A stretch of 30,297 nt of DNA from Borreliella mayonii (GCF_001945665.1 NZ_CP015784.1:1-30297); one strand, 5' to 3'; shown: positions 8,279-16,446, numbered from the stretch's first letter. Notes: generated from the sequence alone by a model not told the origin. Program-made: numbers and translations.

Positions 8279-8734
8279 ATGATAATGAGATATAAAATGA
8301 AAATTTTAACTAAAAATAAAACTTATGAATATCCGCTGAGAGTACTTCCAGTCTATGAATGGGATAAAGTGCTAGGATTTAATCAAAGTGACGCTGTTTT
8401 AAAGCTTAATGAGGTTAAATACTTAAGAGAAATCACAAGCTTAATGATAAGTCCAAAATTTTTAGACGAATTCTATGTGATTTTGGATCAAAATAGAGAA
8501 TTTATTTCTTATTATAAGGACTATCTTGTTGCAATAATTTACACTGCACAATTTAATACTTTTCATTTAGACAATGATCTAAAAAAGCCCGCTTTAGTAT
8601 ATTTGAGTGAGTATGAAAATAATGTTGGTGATTTTGTTGCTTTTGACTATATTAATGAAAATTTTGATTATGAAAAAGTAGCCACTTCGCTTTCATCAAT
8701 TACATCAAATTCCAATGAGCTGGTTGCTAAATGA
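8279..8734 (+). CDS. DUF1473-type protein, tail assembly chaperone candidate
   Basis: The 151-residue protein starts at ATG 8279 with AAAGGAGA upstream. It begins with a beta hairpin (KILTKNKTYEYPLRVLPVYEWD) and continues mainly helical, with an acidic C-terminal tail. A gene of this size between tube and tape measure is where tail assembly chaperones are found. It ends in ATGA overlap with the next small gene, whose frame is -1 relative to it, as in many chaperone pairs. No slippery heptamer is seen near the overlap, so simple translational coupling is more likely than programmed frameshifting. Confidence 0.58.
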   Translation: MIMRYKMKILTKNKTYEYPLRVLPVYEWDKVLGFNQSDAVLKLNEVKYLREITSLMISPKFLDEFYVILDQNREFISYYKDYLVAIIYTAQFNTFHLDNDLKKPALVYLSEYENNVGDFVAFDYINENFDYEKVATSLSSITSNSNELVAK

Positions 8735-8967
8735 GTAAAAGAAATAGAGATATTGATAAAGCTATTGCAAGTCTTGATGAGACTAGAAAAAAATATTTGA
8801 ACTTGCTTGACGAGATTAAGAACGATAAATACTTTTTCCCAGTAATTATGAATATTTGCTCATACTACTCGGTTAAGAAATTGCCTTATGACGAGCTTTT
8901 AGAAGTCAATAGACTTGCTGAGATTAAATTAGAAAAAGAATTGTATGAATTAATTTTAAGCAAGTGA
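8731..8967 (+). CDS. Small helical protein, second tail chaperone candidate
   Basis: The 78-residue product starts at ATG 8731 in an ATGA overlap with the preceding gene and ends eight bases before the tape measure start. It is highly charged and predicted all-helical (MSKRNRDIDKAIASLDETRK, then EVNRLAEIKLEKELYELILS). Position suggests a partner of the preceding protein in tape-measure folding; I recognise no family motif. Confidence 0.55.
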   Translation: MSKRNRDIDKAIASLDETRKKYLNLLDEIKNDKYFFPVIMNICSYYSVKKLPYDELLEVNRLAEIKLEKELYELILSK

Positions 8968-8974
8968 GGGATTA

Positions 8975-10249
8975 GTGAGCGACAAATTCACCATTAAATT
9001 TAAAGGTATTCTTGATCATGCTGCAACAAAAAAGGCCATTGAACAAGATATTTCTAAAATGGAAAAATATCTTAAACCTAAAAAATCTAGTTTGGGTAGC
9101 ACTAAAGATATTGTAAAAAATAATTTGTCGGACAAGAAAAAAGAACTTAGTAGACAATCTAAATTTGAAAGCTTAAGAGAGCGTGTTGAGAAATATAGAC
9201 TTACACAAACTAAAAAACTTATAAAACAGGGCATGGGGGTTGAGAAAGCTAGAAAAGAGGCTTTCAGAAGATCTTTAATGTCTGATAGAGACAAAAGGCG
9301 TCTTGAGTATAAAGAACTTGCAAAAGAATCAAAAGCAAAAAGTAAAATGTTAGCGGCCTCTCAAGGAAAAGGACTTGTTGCCAAAATTGCTATAGGTAGT
9401 GCCCTAGGGAATATCATTAGCAACGCTATGAGTAAAGTTGGAGGAGGCCTTTTAGGTTTTGCTAAAAAAGCGGTTGAAGAAGACACCAAAACAAAAAGAA
9501 CACAACTTCTCAATAAAGCGTTTTATGATGATCCAAAAGAGAAAGAGGGGCTTTTAAAGATTCTTGGCGGAATGAAGGGATTTGAGCGCGACTTAGAAAA
9601 AGAAGAATTCTTAAATCAAGCAAGTGTCTTTAAGGGTACTTTAAGGGATTTAGATATGTTAAATGAAACTAATTTGAAAAACGCAGTAGAATTTGCAGCT
9701 ATGCTTAAATCCAGTGGTGCTATGAGCAGCGAAGATGCAGCAAAGGCTGTTAATAGTGTTCTTGGGGGTGATGGAAGTGAGCTTTTTGATCTATTAAAAA
9801 AGTCGGGCGTTGGCGACAAATACATAGAAGATGCCAAAATGGCCTGGCAAAGCGGGGCACAAGTAGATCTAGAGTCTAGAATTACCAATATGATGGAAAT
9901 GTTCGAGGATTTTAAATCTTTCGGCCTTACAAAAAAAGCCAATACTGCTGAGAGTATTCAAAGTAATTTGGCCTCAGCTGAGCAAACTCTTTCAAATTTG
10001 ACCACTACTGTTTTGGACCCATTACTTAATATCATTAACTGGATCACCGCTAAAATTAAAAATTTTGATTTTACCAAAGATATTATCAATCCCATAATTA
10101 ATGGCATTAAAAGTATTTTTAATCTTAATTATTTCTTTGCCAAATTAAAATCGGTTCTACCTACAATGTTCGGCGGAGATGGCGGCGAAGCTTTAAAAAA
10201 ACTGCAAGAACAGGCTGAGAATCAAGACAATGCTAACAACACTCCATAA
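8975..10249 (+). CDS. Tail tape measure protein (DUF759-type)
   Basis: The 424-residue protein starts at GTG 8975 after GAGGG. The first 130 residues are strongly basic and helical. A hydrophobic glycine-rich segment follows (GLVAKIAIGSALGNIISNAM, then GGGLLGFAKKAV; about 130-165), and the rest is helical, with NLTTTVLDPLLNIINWITAK near the end and a polar tail. Long helices plus a hydrophobic patch, downstream of two chaperone-like genes and upstream of baseplate genes, identify a tape measure protein. At 424 residues it is short for the class, which predicts a short contractile tail. DUF759 is from memory. Frame intact. Confidence 0.68.
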   Translation: MSDKFTIKFKGILDHAATKKAIEQDISKMEKYLKPKKSSLGSTKDIVKNNLSDKKKELSRQSKFESLRERVEKYRLTQTKKLIKQGMGVEKARKEAFRRSLMSDRDKRRLEYKELAKESKAKSKMLAASQGKGLVAKIAIGSALGNIISNAMSKVGGGLLGFAKKAVEEDTKTKRTQLLNKAFYDDPKEKEGLLKILGGMKGFERDLEKEEFLNQASVFKGTLRDLDMLNETNLKNAVEFAAMLKSSGAMSSEDAAKAVNSVLGGDGSELFDLLKKSGVGDKYIEDAKMAWQSGAQVDLESRITNMMEMFEDFKSFGLTKKANTAESIQSNLASAEQTLSNLTTTVLDPLLNIINWITAKIKNFDFTKDIINPIINGIKSIFNLNYFFAKLKSVLPTMFGGDGGEALKKLQEQAENQDNANNTP

Positions 10250-10271
10250 TTTTGGTAAAAGGTAATTACTT

Positions 10272-10870
10272 ATGGATATTAACAATAAAAATACTAACAA
10301 TAAAACAATGTTACCTCAGGAGATTTCTCAAATAATAAGAGATGTAATAACCCAAATATTTGCTCTTTTTGGAGCAGATAATTTTTTGGTACTATTTCCT
10401 AGAATGGATCTAAAAGGTTTTGGATATATTCCTCAATTGTTTTTTATAAAACCAAAAAATGAACTCATAACACGCACTTATAATACTAGTTGTTCTAAAA
10501 GACCAGTTATCAATTATTATGATAGAAAAGCGGAATATGTAAGCTACAATCCGGTAATGACTGGTGAACATATCTCATTAAACGGTGGAATACTAACATC
10601 CTTATATAAGGATATGCTTTCTTTACTTAAAATGACTGTTTTTGGCAATACTATGCTACGTTTTGACGCGCATCTCGCAAAAGAACAACTAGCAAACAGA
10701 CTTCAAGCTCAAGTTCCTTTTAGTATCTACAGTCCAACTTTTGGCCTAAAAGAATTGGCTGTAAAATTACAAGTCTTTCGTTTAAGAACACTCCTTTCAT
10801 TGATGAAGTCGAAGTTAGTTTATCAATAGAAATAGTAAAAACATTTGCATTGGAAAAATATAAAGGATAA
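10272..10870 (+). pseudogene. DUF792-type baseplate-region protein with C-terminal frameshift
   Basis: The frame opened by ATG 10272 (after AAAAGG) reads well to GLKELAVK and then turns into LQVFRLRTLLSLMKSKLVYQ, ending at 10829. In the -1 frame the natural C-terminus is ITSLSFKNTPFIDEVEVSLS then IEIVKTFALEKYKG, ending at TAA 10868-10870, three bases before the next start. Adding one A to the run at 10763-10766 restores a 199-residue protein. The alternating hydrophobic/charged beta pattern of the recovered tail and the tight spacing to the next gene support this. The function is unknown; the place between tape measure and hub suggests a baseplate or tail-tip part. The break removes about 34 residues. 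Confidence 0.7.
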
Positions 10871-10873
10871 AAA

Positions 10874-11824
10874 ATGCTGTTACTACAATATGATTTTAAA
10901 ATTGAGTTCTACAATGTAGATACATCAAAAAAATCACCTAATGGAATTCCTTTCGCCGAAGAAATTCCTAAAATTATCATCAATACACAAGATGGAATTC
11001 ATATTGATATTTCCATATCCAACGTGTATTCAAATATTCATACTATAAGTTCCAAACAAGCAAAAGTCGTACTTTGGAATCTTCCCTTAGACTTCACCAA
11101 CGACATTAAATTTGGAGATATAGTAAAAATATATTATAAGAAATTTGCTCATGAAAAAAATTTTGATTTCATAATGGCAGGAACTTTAGGACCTCCTATG
11201 AGCACTGATTATCCGGGTGGGGATTTTAGTGTAGATCTTGATGTTCGTTTATTAACTAAAAGCAACTTCTTCAATCGTAAGTTGGCAGGCAAAGAAGGCA
11301 AAAACTTTAAAGGCAAAACGGTGCAGGAGGCAATAGAATCTGTATTTCCCAATCGCAATATCCTTAATATGGATGAAAAAGATTGTCTTAAAATTATTGA
11401 CAAAGATATTTATGCCACAACACCAAAAGAGTTTATTGACAAAATAAAAGGAACATATGTTCATAACGTAATAGCCGATATTGGTACTGGTTTACGGGGA
11501 TATGAATGCTATCTGATATTTACTAATTATATAAAAAAGGGGGAAAATGTCCACTACGAGGCATTAGAAGACTATGGGCTTGAATTCATACCACAACAAG
11601 AAATTACTTTGGGCACAACACTCAAAAAAAATCTTATATTTTGGAACGCAAAAACATTTTTCACACATAAGTTAAATGTTGGAGATAAAGTCTCATTTAT
11701 TGATGGACTAGGGAAAATGATAAAAACCACTATAAAAGAAACAAGTGCAAGGCTTAGCAATACAGGAGAGTGTTCATTAATATTAAAGTTAGAAGATGAT
11801 TCTAATACAAAACGTAAAAAATAA
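10874..11824 (+). CDS. Baseplate hub candidate (DUF693-type)
   Basis: The 316-residue protein starts at ATG 10874 after AAAGGATAA. It is beta-rich with IIINTQDGIHIDISISNVYS near residue 35, GDIVKIYYKK and IMAGTLGPP (85-110), a linker with FKGKTVQEAIESVFPN (about 148-163) and a C-terminal barrel: FFTHKLNVGDKVSFIDG, KTTIKETSARLSNTGECSLI. The combination of an early 'GD.v.iyy' strand, a '.G.t..eai..v' helix and a late 'l.vGd.v' strand is the pattern of T4 gp27 / P2 gpD-like hub proteins. The gene sits directly before the spike gene, as expected. The assignment is inferred; DUF693 is from memory. Confidence 0.58.
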   Translation: MLLLQYDFKIEFYNVDTSKKSPNGIPFAEEIPKIIINTQDGIHIDISISNVYSNIHTISSKQAKVVLWNLPLDFTNDIKFGDIVKIYYKKFAHEKNFDFIMAGTLGPPMSTDYPGGDFSVDLDVRLLTKSNFFNRKLAGKEGKNFKGKTVQEAIESVFPNRNILNMDEKDCLKIIDKDIYATTPKEFIDKIKGTYVHNVIADIGTGLRGYECYLIFTNYIKKGENVHYEALEDYGLEFIPQQEITLGTTLKKNLIFWNAKTFFTHKLNVGDKVSFIDGLGKMIKTTIKETSARLSNTGECSLILKLEDDSNTKRKK

Positions 11825-11841
11825 AGGGGGCTAGAATTAGA

Positions 11842-12387
11842 ATGAATGAAGACTATGAAATTTACAGAATGAATCAACGCCTTTATGGCCAGGCATTGGC
11901 TCAAGAAGACGTTAAAAATTGGATTTATTCAAACATTTTCATAATTAAAATTGGTACTGTAAAGGAGTTTAAACAACAAACTCAAGAAGCTATTGTTACA
12001 ATACCCGAATTTGAAGATTTAGAAATTCACACGAAAAATATATCTAATATCAGCTTAGAACTATCAAAAGGTGATGCTGTTTTACTACTCCAATCAAGCG
12101 TTAATATTTTTGATAAAAATAATGATATCCACTTTGACAAACATCATTTTTATATACTTAGTGCAATTAGCCCAAAGACTTTAAATCTAATCTCTGATAC
12201 TGTTAAAATTAGAGCGAATAATAAAATTGAAATAGCAAACCAAACAACTAGCTTAAAAAAAATTCTAGATAATATTGTTAGTGCTATCAATGGTATAAAA
12301 ATTATAGGGGACTCAGTAATTGACGAATCAAGCTTAAAAATAGCAACCGCTCAAATTAATTCTGATATTAATAGTTTGTTTAAGTAA
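11842..12387 (+). CDS. Baseplate spike protein, gpV-like (DUF777-type)
   Basis: The 181-residue product starts at ATG 11842 with AAAGGGGGC upstream. After a helical lead (residues 1-30) it has an OB-fold-like beta segment: FIIKIGTVKEFKQQTQEAIV, TIPEF, then LSKGDAVLLLQSS. These match the start of baseplate assembly protein V / Gp138-type spikes. Residues 120-140 (LNLISDTVKIRANNKIEIAN) form the repeated strand pattern seen in spike beta-helices. The order spike, gp25-like, J-like, I-like, fibre-like follows from here. Confidence 0.62.
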   Translation: MNEDYEIYRMNQRLYGQALAQEDVKNWIYSNIFIIKIGTVKEFKQQTQEAIVTIPEFEDLEIHTKNISNISLELSKGDAVLLLQSSVNIFDKNNDIHFDKHHFYILSAISPKTLNLISDTVKIRANNKIEIANQTTSLKKILDNIVSAINGIKIIGDSVIDESSLKIATAQINSDINSLFK

Positions 12388-12400
12388 TTTTTGCTAAATA

Positions 12401-12409
12401 TGGTATAAT
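12401..12409 (+). promoter_or_regulatory. Extended -10 promoter candidate inside the virion operon
   Basis: TGGTATAAT at 12401-12409 is an exact extended -10 element (TGn plus TATAAT). No -35 box is at proper distance. Transcription would start about 12416, and the next gene's ATG is at 12417 with no ribosome binding site, so the mRNA would be leaderless or nearly so. The match could be chance in such AT-rich DNA. Confidence 0.4.
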
Positions 12410-12416
12410 TACTAGT

Positions 12417-12728
12417 ATGGATTTAAGATTAGGCAATAATTTTGAATTGGTATTTAATAACGATTTATCACTTGTTGATGGAATTGATGAACAAAAACAA
12501 AGATTTTTGATATTTTTAAAAACCTTAAGGGGTAGTTTAAGCTATGCTCCTCATTGGGGACTGGACTATTTCTTGCTTTTAAAGCTGTTAAAAATTAACA
12601 ATCTTCACGCTGTAAAAAATTATTTTCATGAAATATCTAAAGAGCTTAACTTAGATTTAATAAATATTTCAACTGCTATACAAGACAACAAAGCACATAT
12701 ATCCTTTTTTTCTCAGGCGATGTTTTGA
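12417..12728 (+). CDS. Baseplate gp25/gpW-like protein
   Basis: The 103-residue protein starts at ATG 12417, which lacks a ribosome site; it sits directly behind an extended -10 element. The sequence MDLRLGNNFELVFNNDLSLV then DGIDEQKQRFLIFLKTLRGS then APHWGLDYF carries the hallmarks of the gp25/gpW baseplate family: an N-terminal strand, 'G...i.Qri.i.L.t..Ge..y.p.yG.d' and a C-terminal strand. Here the last part is NKAHISFFSQAMF. In contractile phages it forms the inner baseplate wedge with the J- and I-type proteins, which follow directly. The family assignment is sequence-based and fairly firm. Confidence 0.68.
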   Translation: MDLRLGNNFELVFNNDLSLVDGIDEQKQRFLIFLKTLRGSLSYAPHWGLDYFLLLKLLKINNLHAVKNYFHEISKELNLDLINISTAIQDNKAHISFFSQAMF

Positions 12729-12744
12729 ATATGGAGTTTAATTT

Positions 12745-13621
12745 ATGAGCATAGTTTTTGATTCTGATTTTGGCATTTTAAAACGTACAATTAAGGATAT
12801 TGTAAGAACAAAAAGAGAATATTTGCGTGTAAATTATGGGATTAATATTGATGATAATCAAAGCTCAATTTATAACATTATTGCGTCTTCTTTAGCATTA
12901 ATTGAAGAAGAAATAATTAATGAGCTTAATCTCTTTTTTTCTAAAATGAAACCGGGTGGCACTTATTGGGCTGCTATTTGAAGAACACATTTCTTCTAAA
13001 AGCACAACTTACAGCGCGGTTCGCACAGCTTTACTTAATCTTGATGGGGTTGAGTACACTAATATTAAAAGTGCAGCTGGTAAAGCCAACATATATCTAA
13101 TTCTAAAGGAAACTTTACTAGACTCTAGTAAATCTAATATTAATAGTCCTGAATTTAAAGCAAAACTTTGGGAAACATTATATCTAACAACTCCTAGTGG
13201 TACTTTACTTGAGGGAGACATAGAAATTGATGGTCTCAATTCAACTGGACAACGTAAATCCTATAAAATATCACTAGGGAAAAGAAAATATGTTTACATG
13301 AAAGTAAAGTATAAACTTGACCTTAAAAACTATCTCTACTTAAACATAGACTCTCAAATTAGGGACATTTATTCTAGGATTATTTCAAACAACTATTCTG
13401 ATATGGGAATTAGCTTTGAATATCAAGACTTTTTTGCTCCAGTTAATGAAGTTAAAGGAATTAAGTTTATGGAAATAAGCACTTGTATTAAAGATACAGA
13501 CACTGAGAGTATTACAAAAATTGGTGATAGCGATTTTAAAAAAAATCAAGATATTACCATTAATGATGACACAATGCTACTTTTCAATACGACAGATAGA
13601 TTGCTTATTGATATTGGATAG
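12745..13621 (+). pseudogene. Baseplate J-like protein (DUF276), frameshifted
   Basis: ATG 12745 (after TGGAG) opens a frame that stops at TGA 12979-12981 after KPGGTYWAAI. The +1 frame continues EEHISSKSTTYSAVRTALLN through to TAG 13619-13621. Removing one T from TTT at 12977-12979 gives the clean junction GGTYWAAIEEHISS and a 291-residue protein. The N-terminal KTIKDIVRTKREYLRVNYGIN then EEEIINELNLFF, the middle TTPSGTLLEGDIEIDG and GKRKYVYMKVKYKLD follow the baseplate J / gp47 order. The J protein is a core wedge component, so loss should prevent baseplate formation. DUF276 is from memory. Confidence 0.72.
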
Positions 13622-13630
13622 TTAACAAAT

Positions 13631-14236
13631 ATGAAAATACCCAATCTTTTCAAAAACACCGAAATTCATAAATTTATACGTACAGAAACAGAATATGCAC
13701 AAACATTGCTTAATGAACTTAAGTCCCTTAATTCCAACTTCATGTCCATTAATGTAATAGAAAATATAAAATCAAGATATATTGCAATATGGATATCTCA
13801 AGTTTTATCTATCTTTTATGCAAAAACTCAAACTTTACAAAGTATTACAAACAATATTAATAGTGTTATTTTTGCTTTACGTCATATTGGCACTGATGAG
13901 TCATTTAGACTGATTTTCAAGACCTTTTTAAATGTGGACATTGAAGTTACTACTCCTGAAGCTGGGATTATTGATATCTCTTTAAAAGGGGCAATAAAAA
14001 CAAACTTTACTACATTTATTTTGCCTAGCACTAAAAAAGGAAAACGACTAAAAAAGATAATTCTTAGAGAAAAGAAACCTGGATACGCTGCATCTAAAAA
14101 GGCTTTAGTATTCAACTCACTTCCTAAGGGCTATGATCATTCAATTTATGCTTTTATTAAGAGAATTATTCCTATTGGTAGAGTTCTCAAAATTAATAAT
14201 ACAGATGGTAACAATATTATTACTTTCAACAACTAA
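13631..14236 (+). CDS. Baseplate gpI-like protein (DUF735-type)
   Basis: The 201-residue protein starts at ATG 13631, nine bases after the J-like stop, with only a weak GGATAG ahead, so coupling to the upstream gene is likely. It has a helical N-terminal half, including TETEYAQTLLNELKSLN, SRYIAIWISQVLSIFYAKTQ and FALRHIGTDESFRLIFKTFL (about 15-105). A beta-rich C-terminal half follows, with GIIDISLKGAIKTNFTTFIL and SIYAFIKRIIPIGRVLKI. Its place between J-like and fibre-like genes matches P2 gpI. The name DUF735 is from memory; the functional call rests on order. Frame intact. Confidence 0.58.
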   Translation: MKIPNLFKNTEIHKFIRTETEYAQTLLNELKSLNSNFMSINVIENIKSRYIAIWISQVLSIFYAKTQTLQSITNNINSVIFALRHIGTDESFRLIFKTFLNVDIEVTTPEAGIIDISLKGAIKTNFTTFILPSTKKGKRLKKIILREKKPGYAASKKALVFNSLPKGYDHSIYAFIKRIIPIGRVLKINNTDGNNIITFNN

Positions 14237-14245
14237 GGGGGTTTT

Positions 14246-15067
14246 ATGGCTGATGATCAAGAAAAATTACTAATTGATGAAGAAGAAACGGTTCAAATAA
14301 AAGATTTAAATAAAGTTACGACCGTTAACAATACTGATCTTTTGCTGCTTGATGATGGAGCTGCAAGCAGTAATGCTATCACCTTTAAAAACTTTTTAGA
14401 TGCTTCTAAAGACAAAATATTTAAAGGAGAAGGATTAGACTATTTTAAGCAGATAATTAAGTCTACAATTGCCGAAGAACTTGCAGCTGATAAAGATTTT
14501 GTAGAAAAAATTTATGCTAAAATAACGGACAAATTAATTAACAACGATTCTACTAATATTTCTAACCTTTTTAGTAAAATCAAATCTCGTCTTACAGATA
14601 GCATATCATCAGCTACTCTATCTAGAAATGATGATCTTTTGATAATGTCATCAAGCACTATTCAAAAAACACGCGTTCCCGAACAATTACTAGGAGTACC
14701 ATCTAATTTTACTTATGGCAGCACAACTAGTAGTGCTACGCTTTATTCTTCTGACTATGAGAATAAATCGGTAACTGTTTCTTTGCAATACAGTGGAAAC
14801 AGCAGTACAACTCTTATTTTTTACAAAAATTACGATAATTCTCCCGTTTATCTTGATATTGAGCTTGATATAACACTTGGATATAATGATAGCATTTTGG
14901 GGAAAACATTATATCTAAGGTATTCCGACGAAAGTCAACAAAACATGGTTTATAGGTATTCAGGCCCCTTTGGACTATCTGTTCAATTCCCAATATATAA
15001 GGGCTGGTATGTCCAAAAAAGAGCCTACATAAATGGAGATCCAGTCCCAGATCTTTTAAAACTGTAA
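14246..15067 (+). CDS. Tail fibre or collar candidate (DUF685-type)
   Basis: The 273-residue protein begins at ATG 14246 after AAGGGGG and is the last gene of the virion operon. The N-terminus carries VQIKDLNKVTTVNNTDLLLL, DDGAASSNAITFKNFL, a pattern common at the virion-attached end of phage tail fibres ('d.l...t.vt..D.llv.dg...n.iT...l'). Helical repeats follow (residues 55-130), then RNDDLLIMSSSTIQKTRVPE and a beta-rich C-terminal domain (150-273) with many Ser, Thr and Tyr, likely the receptor-binding tip. The DUF685 label is from memory. Confidence 0.65.
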   Translation: MADDQEKLLIDEEETVQIKDLNKVTTVNNTDLLLLDDGAASSNAITFKNFLDASKDKIFKGEGLDYFKQIIKSTIAEELAADKDFVEKIYAKITDKLINNDSTNISNLFSKIKSRLTDSISSATLSRNDDLLIMSSSTIQKTRVPEQLLGVPSNFTYGSTTSSATLYSSDYENKSVTVSLQYSGNSSTTLIFYKNYDNSPVYLDIELDITLGYNDSILGKTLYLRYSDESQQNMVYRYSGPFGLSVQFPIYKGWYVQKRAYINGDPVPDLLKL

Positions 15068-15072
15068 ACTTT

Positions 15073-15102
15073 TTAGCAAAAATTACGATTTTGATATATA
15101 AT
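15073..15102 (+). promoter_or_regulatory. Promoter of the blyA-blyB lysis genes
   Basis: A TATAAT box at 15097-15102 is preceded by TTAGCA at 15073-15078 (18-base spacer). The region lies 42 bases ahead of the blyA start and just after the fibre gene, so lysis genes can be expressed apart from the virion operon. The spacer contains CAAAAATTACGATTTTG, a weak variant of the CAAAAA/TTTTTG dyad seen at other promoters in the window. Confidence 0.6.
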
Positions 15103-15143
15103 GTATATACAACAAATAAAAAATTAAAATAAAGGATTAAAAA

Positions 15144-15347
15144 ATGGATACTATTAAATTAACAGAACTTCTTATCAATTTAAACGAAATTAAACTTATA
15201 GCCGTAATGATTTTTGTAACAGTACTGGTTTTAGGAGTGTTAATTCTTCTCAAGCCTTTATTAAAAGACATATTGACTATTGTAATAGGCAAGATTTTTA
15301 AGAATGGCAATAGCAATGGCAAAAATCACATTAAAAAAAGAGATTAA
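15144..15347 (+). CDS. blyA: Holin BlyA
   Basis: The 67-residue protein starts at ATG 15144 after AAAGGAT. It has one strongly hydrophobic segment (about residues 17-38: LIAVMIFVTVLVLGVLILLK), an amphipathic helix and a basic, Asn/Gly-rich C-terminal tail ending NHIKKRD. This is the known BlyA architecture from cp32 plasmids, first reported as a haemolysin and later interpreted as the phiBB-1 holin, which permeabilises the inner membrane. The blyB gene follows after three bases and the two have their own promoter. Identification is confident by sequence and context. Confidence 0.88.
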   Translation: MDTIKLTELLINLNEIKLIAVMIFVTVLVLGVLILLKPLLKDILTIVIGKIFKNGNSNGKNHIKKRD

Positions 15348-15350
15348 CTT

Positions 15351-16022
15351 ATGAAATTATCCAAAGATAATGTTGAGCTTGGACTTGCGTCTTTATCAAC
15401 CCTTATTGATATATTTTCTAAATTTGAAGATGAATTTGATGAAATTGCACATAAAGGATTCTTTTTGGTTTATGAGCTGTATTCTCATTATAAATTAATC
15501 TATACAGCAAATATGGAAAGACTTGAGAGTGCATTAACCCCAGCAATAAATAAAGCACTCGCTCCATTAAATGAAAAAATCAATCAATGCATTGACTTAG
15601 TTAATTCTGATGAAAAAAATCTCAAAATATCTAATAATCTGAAATTCAATCAGGAAGGAAAACCTATCATAAGGAAAGAACATATAATGCAAAATAACAC
15701 TATTGGTTTAGGACTTAATTTACTATCCAGCTTAACTAACATAGCTAAAACTGATACAAACATAGATCATAATTACATTAATACTTTTAGTAAAGTAATA
15801 GATTTTTTCTACAAAACATATATAAGCACACTAAAATCTATGGAAACAGCTGAGTCAACTAAAATATTTGAAGAAATACAAGACATTTTAAAATACAACA
15901 TTGAGATAATAGAGGCTATCTCTACTGATAAAAGCAAAAGAATTATCACTTCACTTAAAGCAACACGTAACAAAATTATGAAAGAATATATCAAAATACT
16001 TAAAAGAGGTGAAAATGCTTAA
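15351..16022 (+). CDS. blyB: BlyB, soluble partner of the BlyA holin
   Basis: The 223-residue protein starts at ATG 15351, three bases after the blyA stop. It is soluble and helical throughout, with no signal peptide or membrane segment: SLSTLIDIFSKFEDEFDEIA near residue 15, LGLNLLSSLTNIAKTDTNID in the middle and KATRNKIMKEYIKILKRGEN at the end. BlyB is described as an accessory that modulates BlyA activity. Its end overlaps the following gene by 8 bases. The frame is intact. Confidence 0.87.
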   Translation: MKLSKDNVELGLASLSTLIDIFSKFEDEFDEIAHKGFFLVYELYSHYKLIYTANMERLESALTPAINKALAPLNEKINQCIDLVNSDEKNLKISNNLKFNQEGKPIIRKEHIMQNNTIGLGLNLLSSLTNIAKTDTNIDHNYINTFSKVIDFFYKTYISTLKSMETAESTKIFEEIQDILKYNIEIIEAISTDKSKRIITSLKATRNKIMKEYIKILKRGENA

Positions 16023-16344
16023 AAGATTGCATTGTCTACTAATTGCTTTGCTACTATGTTGCACCACTATTGCCAACCTACCAGAAAAGCCAAAACCGCC
16101 AATTATTCCAACGCTAAAATCTTTAGCTAAATATGAAACACAACTTTCAGAGTATGTTATGTACCTAGTAACATTTTTAGCTAAAACAAAAGTTAAAGTT
16201 AATGATCCAAATTATCCAGAATATCCTTATCCAGACTTATCAACACTAAAAGACGAACACTCTATAACTGCAGTAAAACACAATATCAAAATATATTTAG
16301 AGTACATTAAAAAAAACAAAACCAATAGCGGAAAAAGTCTATAA
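16015..16344 (+). CDS. Small secreted protein downstream of blyB
   Basis: ATG 16015 is preferred to the in-frame GTG 16009, which lies within the ribosome site AGAGGTG. The product has 109 residues. It opens with a basic end and hydrophobic core (LKRLHCLLIALLLCC) and a cleavage site TTIA before N21; a Cys at 15-16 leaves lipidation possible. The mature part is Pro/Lys-rich at first (LPEKPKPPIIPTLK), then helical, with the Tyr/Pro motif NDPNYPEYPYPDLS. It overlaps blyB and belongs to the lysis operon, so a spanin-like or lysis-accessory role is possible; this is inference from position. No murein hydrolase motif is present. Confidence 0.7.
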   Translation: MLKRLHCLLIALLLCCTTIANLPEKPKPPIIPTLKSLAKYETQLSEYVMYLVTFLAKTKVKVNDPNYPEYPYPDLSTLKDEHSITAVKHNIKIYLEYIKKNKTNSGKSL

Positions 16345-16383
16345 TAAATATTCCCAGTTAAAAATGTAAATTACAAAAAGGTT

Positions 16384-16397
16384 TTTCTTGCAAGAAA
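16384..16397. repeat. 14-bp perfect palindrome upstream of bdr
   Basis: TTTCTTGCAAGAAA is a perfect palindrome 50-60 bases ahead of the bdr -10 box. A wider dyad, ATGTAAA near 16368 and TTTACAT near 16405, flanks it. It is a candidate operator or the remains of a terminator for the lysis operon; no T-run follows directly. Confidence 0.4.
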
Positions 16398-16446
16398 TTC
16401 TATTTTACATATAAAAATCTCTAAAGCCAATTAATCTAAAATAGTA

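Noticed and set aside
8700..8740. Programmed -1 frameshift between the two chaperone-like genes
   Set aside because: The frames are in the right relation, but no slippery heptamer or following structure is seen; the ATGA overlap explains coupling.
9616..9942. 108-codon minus-strand open frame within the tape measure gene
   Set aside because: Antisense shadow of a well-supported gene, no ribosome site and unlikely composition.
12389..12409. TTGCTA as -35 box for the 12404 TATAAT
   Set aside because: Only about 9 bases separate them, too short for a sigma-70 promoter; the extended -10 reading is kept instead.
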